Origin: Candidatus Melainabacteria bacterium
Lineage (GTDB): Bacteria > Actinomycetota > Actinomycetes > Mycobacteriales > Pseudonocardiaceae
DNA length: 5,470 nt
Reading direction: 5' to 3'
Assembly: GCA_903970565.1 (NCBI GenBank)
Contig: CAJCJE010000681.1
Location: 1-5,470 of the forward strand
In this document: positions 1 through 4,876 of the stretch, piece after piece
Position numbering within the stretch: position 1 is the first letter of the stretch
Layout: each line of letters opens with the position of its first letter
Made by a program: the position numbers and the translations under genes
Notes under the pieces: model-generated
The model's database searches: none
What the model was told of the DNA's origin: nothing
What the model saw: the letters and a program-made list of their open reading frames with translations, nothing else

Positions 1-215
1 GCACCATCGCCATCGCCGAGGACCTGGTCGATGAGTACCGCCAGTTCGTCTACCCGGTCGTCCTCGGCAACGGCACACCGTACTTTCCGCCGCTGGCCAC
101 GCCCCTGAACCCTGCGGCTGACCGAGTCCCGAACCCTCAAGCTCCCGAGTCGTCTACCTTCGCTACCAGCGCCTACGCCGAGTTCGGCAGTGCGGCGCGG
201 TGTTCGTCGAGCTGA
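1..215 (+). pseudogene. Dihydrofolate-reductase-like protein (RibD C-terminal domain), C-terminal fragment with two frameshifts
   Basis: The 5' end lies outside the window. Codons in phase from base 3 read DLVDEYRQFVYPVVLGNGTPYFPPL, the conserved C-terminal part of actinobacterial dihydrofolate-reductase-family proteins, which are NADPH-dependent reductase-fold proteins mostly of unknown substrate. The rest of the motif is still present but in other phases: LRLTESRT is read from 112 and RVVYLRYQRLR from 146. One extra C in 110-112 and another in 142-146 explain both shifts. Read without correction, the frame ends at TGA 213-215 with an unrelated tail. With both shifts corrected there is no stop before the glycosyltransferase stop at 1675, so the original end of the gene seems lost. 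Family members usually end a few residues after LRYQR. I infer a decaying gene. Two sequencing errors in C-runs are the alternative. Family assignment is fairly sure, but the specific substrate is unknown. Confidence 0.75.
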
Positions 216-235
216 GCGCGATCAGCCGTCCACCA

Positions 236-306
236 GGCGAATTCGCCGGGCCTGAGTCGTGGACTCGATCATGTGACGGTACCCTCACGGGCCCTGGCGA
301 ATTTCG
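236..306. promoter_or_regulatory. Palindrome cluster upstream of the glycosyltransferase gene (candidate operators and promoter)
   Basis: Four elements are visible. GGCGAATTCGCC (236-247) is a perfect 12-bp palindrome, and part of it recurs as GGCGAATTTCG at 296-306, exactly 60 bases downstream. GAGTC-GTG-GACTC occupies 254-266. GTGACGGTACCCTCAC (273-288) is symmetric at 14 of 16 positions and contains TACCCT (280-285), an actinobacterial TANNNT -10 match. A weak -35-like TGGACT lies at 260-265, but the 14-bp spacer is short. This arrangement would suit repression by a dimeric regulator such as a TetR-type protein. No regulator gene is in the window, and the role is inferred. Confidence 0.4.
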
Positions 307-325
307 AGTACGAGGAGTGGAGTCC

Positions 326-1675
326 GTGGCGGTCAACCGTCCCATACTCTTTGTCTGCAACGTGCACGCTGGTCAGACCAACTGTCTGGTTGCCGTCGCG
401 GCGGAGCTGTCCCGCCGTGGTGTGCCCGATCTGTGGTTCGCGACAAGGTCGAGGTATCGCGCCGATATCGAGGCGGCGACAACCAATTCGAAGATCAATT
501 TTATTCCGCTCGACGAGCCGGAGGATCACGGGACCGACGTGATCGACAGCGAGATCCTGGCGGTGATGCAACGCGGCCCGATGCGGACGGACGGGCTCGT
601 CGCGTTCAACCGCACGTACCTCGACTTCGCGCGCAGCGTCGAGGAGTACCGGCGGATGCTCGACGTGATCGATTCGCTGGACCCGGTTCGGATGGTGATC
701 GACGTCCTCACCTACCCGGCGATCGACGCGGCGATGACACGAGGGGTGCCGTTCGCGCTCACGGTCCCCTCGCTGCCGAGTTCGACCGCGAGGACGCCGT
801 GGAACTACCCGAGCGGGCTGACTGATTTACCGAGGCGCATGAATGTCCGCCAGTTGGCCACGAATGTGCTCTTCGGGCTGCGGATCGCGCTGGCCATGAT
901 CGCGCGGACGTCAGTCGTGCAGTTCGCCAAGAAGCGCAAGGCGATGGGCATCAAGAACCCCAATGCCAAGCCCAGCGACTACGTCGAGGCGGCGGCGCTC
1001 GTGCTCGCGTCCTCCGTTTTCGGTCTCGAGTACGAGTTTCCGGCGCCGCCGCAGGTCAACCTGGTGGGGGCGTTCGTGTCGGAAGCCTCGACCGGTTCTG
1101 CCGAGGACCCGGATCTGTCGCGATGGCTCGACGAGAACGATTCGGTCGTCTACATGGGTTTCGGCACCCTGATGCAGTTGTCTCGCGACCAGGTCGGGGC
1201 ACTGCTCGGTGCGATCGAGCGACTCGGGCCGGAGCACAAGTTCCTGTGGAAGCTCCCTGCGGCGCAACAGAAGCTGCTCCCCGCCGAATCGGAGCTGCCC
1301 AGCAATCTTCGGGTGGAGAACTGGATACCCTCACAGCTCGACGTGCTCGCCCATCCACACGTGCGGACGTTCGTCACGCATGGCGGGTCCAACGGCTTCC
1401 ACGAGTCGATGTACTTCGGCACGCCGGTTCTGGTGGTGCCGGCGTGGGTCGACTGCTACGCGATAGGCCGGCGAGCGGTGGACAGCGGGGTCGGACTGGC
1501 CTTCCGTAACCCGAACAACATCACCAGTGGAGAGCTGGTCGACATGCTCCACCGACTGCTGACCGACAACACGTTCACGGAACGGGCCGAATACTGGTCG
1601 GCACGGGTCAGGGAGGCGGGCGGCGCTCCCCGCGCTGCCGACCTGGTGCTGAGCATGGGCACACCGTCCCCCTGA
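326..1675 (+). CDS. Family 1 (UGT/MGT-like, GT-B fold) glycosyltransferase
   Basis: The predicted protein has 449 residues. The GTG start at 326 is chosen because GAGGAG (312-317) lies 8 bases upstream and the protein then opens with the usual first beta strand, RPILFVCNVHAGQTN. A GTG at 200 in the same frame has no such support and would add 42 unrelated residues. The N-terminal acceptor domain has D126 in VIDVLTYPA, the usual catalytic-dyad Asp position. The C-terminal donor domain has THGGSNGFHES (H352, E360), which binds the nucleotide-sugar phosphates, followed by P-A-W-V-D376-C377. Enzymes of this family move a sugar from UDP- or dTDP-sugars to small lipophilic acceptors, including macrolides and rifamycins in actinomycetes. 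Two positions are odd: Q17 stands where the catalytic His of GHxNP normally lies, and C377 where the donor-binding Gln normally follows Asp. A hydrophobic stretch at residues 180-193 may touch the membrane. No signal peptide is seen. Family is sure; acceptor and donor cannot be told. Confidence 0.9.
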   Translation: MAVNRPILFVCNVHAGQTNCLVAVAAELSRRGVPDLWFATRSRYRADIEAATTNSKINFIPLDEPEDHGTDVIDSEILAVMQRGPMRTDGLVAFNRTYLDFARSVEEYRRMLDVIDSLDPVRMVIDVLTYPAIDAAMTRGVPFALTVPSLPSSTARTPWNYPSGLTDLPRRMNVRQLATNVLFGLRIALAMIARTSVVQFAKKRKAMGIKNPNAKPSDYVEAAALVLASSVFGLEYEFPAPPQVNLVGAFVSEASTGSAEDPDLSRWLDENDSVVYMGFGTLMQLSRDQVGALLGAIERLGPEHKFLWKLPAAQQKLLPAESELPSNLRVENWIPSQLDVLAHPHVRTFVTHGGSNGFHESMYFGTPVLVVPAWVDCYAIGRRAVDSGVGLAFRNPNNITSGELVDMLHRLLTDNTFTERAEYWSARVREAGGAPRAADLVLSMGTPSP

Positions 1676-1688
1676 CTGACTGACTGAC
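1673..1688 (+). repeat. (TGAC)4 tandem repeat containing the glycosyltransferase stop codon
   Basis: Four perfect copies of TGAC begin with the TGA stop of the glycosyltransferase. Because the unit is four bases long, TGA falls in all three plus-strand frames at 1673, 1677 and 1681, and again at 1685. This gives stops in every frame even if the stretch slips by one unit. Confidence 0.9.
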
Positions 1689-1754
1689 TGGCGTTCGACG
1701 TCAGGAGCTTGGTGGTGGCTGCCCAGGAAGGGCGAATTACTGCCTGATCACGAA

Positions 1755-1793
1755 AACAGTGCCCGGCGGTCTACAGGGCTGCCGGGCACTGTT
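1755..1793. terminator. Strong hairpin, probable bidirectional terminator
   Basis: AACAGTGCCCGGC (1755-1767) pairs perfectly with GCCGGGCACTGTT (1781-1793) across a 13-base loop. On the plus strand it lies 80 bases after the glycosyltransferase stop and has no T-run. On the minus strand the stem runs into TTTTCGTG, closer to a classical Rho-independent terminator, which suits the former minus-strand gene remnants to its right. U-poor hairpins are commonly proposed as terminators in actinobacteria. Confidence 0.7.
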
Positions 1794-1800
1794 GAAGGTG

Positions 1801-1835
1801 GGCCCCAGAAAGCAAAGGCGTCGGCCCCAGAAAGC
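1801..1835. repeat. 13-bp direct repeat with 22-base period
   Basis: GGCCCCAGAAAGC occurs at 1801-1813 and again at 1823-1835. The second copy also lies in a small hairpin, GTCGGC (1820-1825) with GCCGAC (1834-1839) across an 8-base loop. This is just outside the main terminator hairpin. Its function is unknown; it may be a trace of a local duplication in non-coding DNA. Confidence 0.6.
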
Positions 1836-1917
1836 CGACAGACTCGGCTGGCCGTACTACGGAAAGGAGCGGTGCCCGGTGCACGGGTGGGCCATTCGAG
1901 TGGTTGGTCGACCGTGT

Positions 1918-2151
1918 TACCGCGAATAGCAGGCGTGCGCGGTTCTCGGCCTGGGCGGTGGGTACACCGAGCAGTACGAGCCCGTCGTTGATGTCGTGGA
2001 CTGTCAGGGCAGCGGTGAGGAGGCCGGCGTGACCCAGACGGGTGGCACCGGGGTTCCCGGATCAAACCGGAAAGCATGGGAAGCACACGGCAAAGATGTG
2101 GCCCCGCAAGGCGTTGATGGCGACGACGCGGGACGCTCGACCGACCAGGTC
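1918..2151 (-). pseudogene. Unidentified coding-like remnant interrupted by a stop
   Basis: One minus-strand frame reads DLVGRASRVVAINALRGHIFAV from 2151, then a TGA at 2064-2062, then continues in the same frame as TRLGHAGLLTAALTVHDI and on to VLLGVPTAQAENRARLLFAV near 1918. The composition (alternating hydrophobics, plausible helices) looks like real protein, unlike the Arg/Pro/Ser-rich text of the other frames. I do not recognise the family. No convincing start is present, because the frame joins the broken monooxygenase remnant upstream. Beyond 1918 the frame turns into low-quality text and ends in the hairpin at 1755-1793. It may be one gene with a nonsense mutation or pieces of two. The plus strand of 1694-2283 shows nothing I can support as a gene. 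Confidence 0.35.
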
Positions 2152-2339
2152 ATGTCGGCAACACCGCCAGTACCGCATCCGCCCGGACGGCCAGTTGGCC
2201 GTTGTAGTCGTGGATGTCGAGCATCCCGCCCTGCATCCGCGCCATCGGCGAGGGCTTTGCCTCGTAGACCGTGACCGGAACCCGTGCACGTGCAGGACGC
2301 GGGCGAGGGTGAGGCCGCCGAGTCCGGGCGCATCCTCAT
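2150..2339 (-). pseudogene. FAD-dependent monooxygenase (TetX-like), broken N-terminal fragment
   Basis: From 2325 down to 2281 the minus strand reads [15 protein letters not shown], the end of the Rossmann dinucleotide-binding motif (GxGxxG) of flavoprotein monooxygenases. One phase later, from 2281 to a TGA at 2152-2150, it reads VPVTVYEA and then [18 protein letters not shown], which is the next conserved part of the TetX-like family. A single missing base at the HG/VP join (about 2281) restores the frame. The expected start, MRIAIVGAG or similar, is also damaged: ATGAGGAT is present at 2339-2332, but about ten bases seem missing before the Gly codon at 2325. The intact family is roughly 380-400 residues; only about 60 remain, so most of the gene is gone. 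Such enzymes hydroxylate aromatic compounds or antibiotics with FAD, NADPH and oxygen. Family recognition is by eye but specific. Confidence 0.72.
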
Positions 2340-2384
2340 CCGCAGAGAAAAAGCGCTGACCCGTTCGGCGGCAGGAGGACGGCG

Positions 2385-2408
2385 GATGAGCTGTTTTCGC
2401 GGCTCATC
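2385..2408. promoter_or_regulatory. Inverted repeat in the divergent spacer, candidate operator
   Basis: GATGAGC (2385-2391) and GCTCATC (2402-2408) are perfect inverted repeats with a 10-base spacer. They lie just upstream of the -10 element of the acetyltransferase gene, where the -35 box would fall, and between it and the former monooxygenase start at 2339. A repressor site or a chance hairpin would both fit. Confidence 0.3.
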
Positions 2409-2415
2409 GGGCGGC

Positions 2416-2421
2416 TACCCT
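2416..2421 (+). promoter_or_regulatory. TANNNT -10 element for a leaderless acetyltransferase mRNA
   Basis: TACCCT ends seven bases before the A of the ATG at 2428, the spacing at which actinobacterial transcription starts on the A of the start codon. No Shine-Dalgarno sequence precedes this ATG, in keeping with a leaderless transcript. The -35 region is poor. Confidence 0.45.
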
Positions 2422-2427
2422 GGGATG

Positions 2428-2970
2428 ATGGAGAGCCAGGACGGCGTGAGCCTCGTCAGAGATCTCAAATCCTATCGGGACATCAGGCTCCGGTCCGCCC
2501 GCGCGGATGATCTCGACGAATTACAGGAGATCGATGCCGAGGCATTCGGCGAGCTGGCCTATCCGGATTTCGTCCTTCGCCAGTTTTTTGACGTGCACCA
2601 CGACAGCCTGTTTGTCGCGGTGCGAAATACCGGACTGTGCGGCTATTCACTCGGCGTGTCGACAATCGATCACGAAGAGGGCTGGCTGCTCGCGCTGGCG
2701 GTGCGCGGCAGTGATCGCGGACGGGGTTACGGACGGGCGCTGACCAACGAGACGCTGGCCCTGCTGCGTTCACACGGGGTGCGCACCGCGTATCTGACCG
2801 TCGCGCCGGACAATGTCGCTGCCGTCGGACTCTACCGTAGCGTCGGTTTCACCGTGCTGCGCGAAGCCAAGGACTATCTCGGTGCCGGCCAGGACCGGAT
2901 GATCATGACGTATGGCCTGTCGGGCAACGGTCAGATCAGCGGCGTCGCCGATTCCCACAGGCGGGTGTAG
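2428..2970 (+). CDS. GNAT family N-acetyltransferase
   Basis: The protein has 180 residues from the ATG at 2428, chosen by its TACCCT -10 element and by family length. The ATG at 2425 would add one residue, and further in-frame starts reach back to 2284, but those extensions are Arg/Gly-rich and run over the broken monooxygenase gene. The fold is complete: IRLRSARADDLDEL near residues 19-29 forms strand 1 and helix 1. ALAVRGSDRGRGYGRAL (acetyl-CoA pyrophosphate loop, RGRGYG at 97-102) is motif A, and APDNVAAVGLYRSVGF (N129, Y136) is motif B. Such enzymes move acetyl from acetyl-CoA to an amine on a protein, antibiotic or metabolite; the sequence is RimI-like in general pattern, but the acceptor cannot be told. 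No signal peptide or membrane segment is seen. The last 40 bases overlap the convergent membrane-protein gene. Confidence 0.9.
   Translation: MESQDGVSLVRDLKSYRDIRLRSARADDLDELQEIDAEAFGELAYPDFVLRQFFDVHHDSLFVAVRNTGLCGYSLGVSTIDHEEGWLLALAVRGSDRGRGYGRALTNETLALLRSHGVRTAYLTVAPDNVAAVGLYRSVGFTVLREAKDYLGAGQDRMIMTYGLSGNGQISGVADSHRRV
2931..2970. other. 40-base convergent coding overlap
   Basis: The last 13 codons plus stop of the acetyltransferase (TAG 2968-2970) overlap the 3' end of the membrane-protein gene (TGA 2933-2931) on the opposite strand. No hairpin is seen at the join, so the two transcripts must run into each other or end by another mechanism such as Rho. Confidence 0.85.
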
Positions 2971-3875
2971 GTCGCGCGCCGGTCGGCGACGCCCTTCTCG
3001 CTCAGGACCACCTGGGTTTGCAGAATCACCGGGACCGCACCGTCCTCGTTCGGGGTTCCCGGCGTGACCTCGTAGCTGATCTGGTTGTCGAACAGGATGA
3101 AGTCGTAGCTCGTCATCGGTTTCGGCATCCCGGAGCCGGACAACAGCAGCCGGATCTCAAGGCCCAGCGTGGCCTGTTCGCGACAGGTGCGCCGCACATC
3201 GGGGTCCGCCGCGAGTTCCGGCCGCTCGATGACGAACACCCTGCGGACCCGGACGCCGCGCCGCACCGCCTCGTGTTGCAGCCGCAGGTATCGGCGTCCG
3301 AGATCGGAATCCCAGAAGCCGCCGTGGGAAACCTCACCGCCGGCGTCGACGGCGGGCAGGCTGACCGCGTCGATGCTCTCCCGCGCGCCTTCGGCCAGCG
3401 ACAGCAGCCAGTTGCGGTCCTCGCCGGGATAACTGAGATACTTGTTGGCGACCCCGTTCAGGAAGTTCGCCATATTGTCCATTTCCAGCAGGACGAATCG
3501 GGATACCAGCGGCGATTCCACCGGATCGATCTGCGCGGCCTTGTTGATCATCTGGGTGATGACGTCGGTTTTGAGGCCGAGGGATTCCACGTCTCCGAAC
3601 AGTCGGGTCGCCTCGTTGATGTTGCGAAAGCCGCTGGCCACCAGCTCTCTGGTCGCATTCGTCGATTCGACCTGTTTGTTTTCCAGTGTGTCGAGTCGGT
3701 GGTCGACGTCGATGAGGAACTGCACGATCAGAATGACCGCGCCGGCTGCCGCCGACATGGCCAGCTGTTGGCCGGTCGAGGAGAAGAACACGTTGGTGAC
3801 CGGAAAACACAGCGCACCGACCAGTGTGGTGACGGCAATCTTGCGGAGGAGCGAATGGGTTCCGTGATCAATCAC
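2931..3875 (-). CDS. Membrane-anchored protein with coiled coil and PLD-like domain lacking catalytic residues
   Basis: The protein has 314 residues from a GTG at 3875-3873, placed 13 bases after the SCO2521-like stop with a weak AGGGG ribosome site 10 bases before it. A GTG at 3965 would overlap the upstream gene by 77 bases with unlikely sequence. Two hydrophobic segments (about 13-31 and 38-55) form a hairpin in the membrane. A charged heptad-like stretch follows (about 56-85), then a soluble domain. Residues about 165-310 run SLPAVDAGGEV, GRRYLRLQHEAVRRGVRVRRVFVI (from G193) and SYDFILFDNQISYEV (S256-D258-D263), and end in RLWESATPL. The pattern resembles a phospholipase D-like half, but the HxKxxxxD motif is reduced to SxDxxxxD, so hydrolysis is unlikely and ligand binding more plausible. 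The domain assignment is by eye. It is the last gene of the minus-strand operon and probably works with the two genes before it. The substrate is unknown. Confidence 0.75.
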   Translation of the reverse strand: MIDHGTHSLLRKIAVTTLVGALCFPVTNVFFSSTGQQLAMSAAAGAVILIVQFLIDVDHRLDTLENKQVESTNATRELVASGFRNINEATRLFGDVESLGLKTDVITQMINKAAQIDPVESPLVSRFVLLEMDNMANFLNGVANKYLSYPGEDRNWLLSLAEGARESIDAVSLPAVDAGGEVSHGGFWDSDLGRRYLRLQHEAVRRGVRVRRVFVIERPELAADPDVRRTCREQATLGLEIRLLLSGSGMPKPMTSYDFILFDNQISYEVTPGTPNEDGAVPVILQTQVVLSEKGVADRRATYTRLWESATPLI

Positions 3876-3888
3876 CGGTTCTCGTCCC

Positions 3889-4842
3889 CTACCTGTCCGT
3901 CGCTGTTTGCTCCACCAGGTCACGGTTGCGCAGTGTGCTGAGCGTGTGCAGGGCCAGTTGGTCACGAATACGGTTCACGGTCGCCGACCACTGCCGGGTG
4001 AAACCGGGCCGCTGTTCCAGACTCTCCCACAAAACCGACATGGAGGGGGCCACATGCGCACCGGGCATCCACAGATGCAGCAGATGGTCGATGGCCGGCC
4101 GCAGCCGGCCGAACGCCGCCAGGTCCGTCGCGCCGAGGTTGCCGCGCTCGACGAGGGTGAGCAGGGTGGTCAGCGCCCAGTCGTGCAGGGCGAGGTTCTC
4201 GCAGAAACCGAGCACGTCGTCGACGGACTCGGCGGGGGCCAGGACGTGCAGGGTGCGGACGGTGTCGTCGACGATGGTGAACTCGGCGACCGGATGCGCC
4301 CGGCCGGCCGGGGAGTCGGTGGCAATGGCGGCCCAGCGCAGTCGGGTGCGGCGGGCGCGCAGCGGGGTGCGGTGATCGAGTTGGTCGGCGAACTGGACGT
4401 CGCTGATCTGCTGTTCGGCGATGGCGCCGAGATCAAGGGCCGCGCTCGGCGTGTGTTCGGCGAGAAAACCGGCGGCCACATCGTCTTCGGCCAGTGCGCC
4501 GATCGTTTCCAGTACTCCCGGCCGGGCCAGGTAGTGCGACCACTGTCGCCGGTGATCGGCCTCCCCGCGCTCCACCCGGACCGAGGCGGAGCCTTGCAGC
4601 ATCCGACCGCCGGTGACGACCGCGTGCGTGCTGACCGTGCCGACGCCCGTGCACCGCGACCGCGACCGGGTCGGCAGCGGACAGTCGACCGCGGTGAGCC
4701 TCGCGGGCGATAGGGCGTGTGCGATCGGCCGCTCGGAACGGCGGACCCGCTCACCGGGCACCAGCGCGAGCAGGGTGGCCACCGAGGCGGAATCCAGCGA
4801 GGCGGAATGTTGCAGGACACAGGTCCTGATCTCGCCGAGCAA
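3889..4842 (-). CDS. SCO2521 family protein
   Basis: The product is about 317 residues. From memory it matches the actinobacterial SCO2521 family: it opens LGEIRTCVLQHSASL and continues LLALVPGERVRRSERPI, LTAVDCPLP, GTVSTHAVVTGGRMLQGSA, WSHYLARPGVLE and HLLHLWMPGAHV. I know of no biochemical function. No membrane segment, signal peptide or known catalytic motif is visible, so a cytoplasmic protein is likely. The start is uncertain. GGAGGT (4859-4854, minus strand) is a strong ribosome site, but the codons after it in this frame are TGC, GTC, ATC, CTG and TTG. TTG at 4842 (11-base spacing) is used here, with CTG at 4845 (8 bases) as the alternative. The upstream ATG at 4950 would add low-quality residues overlapping the previous gene. 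It begins 34 bases after the SCO2522-like stop and is followed after 13 bases by the membrane-protein gene, so the three are probably co-transcribed. Near the start, an 11-base repeat (4783-4793 and 4798-4808) encodes SASLDSAS. Confidence 0.68.
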   Translation of the reverse strand: MLGEIRTCVLQHSASLDSASVATLLALVPGERVRRSERPIAHALSPARLTAVDCPLPTRSRSRCTGVGTVSTHAVVTGGRMLQGSASVRVERGEADHRRQWSHYLARPGVLETIGALAEDDVAAGFLAEHTPSAALDLGAIAEQQISDVQFADQLDHRTPLRARRTRLRWAAIATDSPAGRAHPVAEFTIVDDTVRTLHVLAPAESVDDVLGFCENLALHDWALTTLLTLVERGNLGATDLAAFGRLRPAIDHLLHLWMPGAHVAPSMSVLWESLEQRPGFTRQWSATVNRIRDQLALHTLSTLRNRDLVEQTATDR

Positions 4843-4853
4843 CAGGATGACGC

Positions 4854-4859
4854 ACCTCC
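4854..4859 (-). promoter_or_regulatory. Shine-Dalgarno site GGAGGT for the SCO2521-like gene
   Basis: This is a near-perfect anti-16S match in the short gap after the SCO2522-like stop. It fixes the region in which translation of the next gene must begin and argues for a non-ATG start (CTG 4845 or TTG 4842). Confidence 0.65.
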
Positions 4860-4876
4860 GAACGTTGCGGCAGCCG

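Noticed and set aside
200..325. Glycosyltransferase start at GTG 200
   Set aside because: It would add 42 residues unlike the family, and a ribosome site with proper spacing precedes GTG 326. The extension is only the open frame left by the reductase remnant and the leader.
1730..1742. GAAGGGCGAATT resembles cloning-vector flanking sequence
   Set aside because: The match is about 12 bases and does not continue on either side, so chance is the simpler explanation.
1996..2274. A 92-codon plus-strand frame opposite the monooxygenase fragment
   Set aside because: No motif and no ribosome site, and the opposite strand has recognisable flavoprotein text.
3018..3941. A 307-codon open frame on the plus strand opposite the membrane-protein gene
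   Set aside because: It is the antisense shadow of a gene with coherent membrane and domain structure. The translation is rich in Arg, Gln, Asp and His and has no recognisable motif; long antisense frames are common at this GC content.
3907..4713. A 268-codon plus-strand frame opposite the SCO2521-like gene
   Set aside because: Low-complexity Gly/Arg/Gln-rich text with no motif, complementary to conserved sequence.
4783..4808. An 11-base direct repeat with 15-base period inside the SCO2521-like gene
   Set aside because: It is in frame and encodes a short Ser/Ala-rich repeat. It is too small to suggest a mobile element or a regulatory site.
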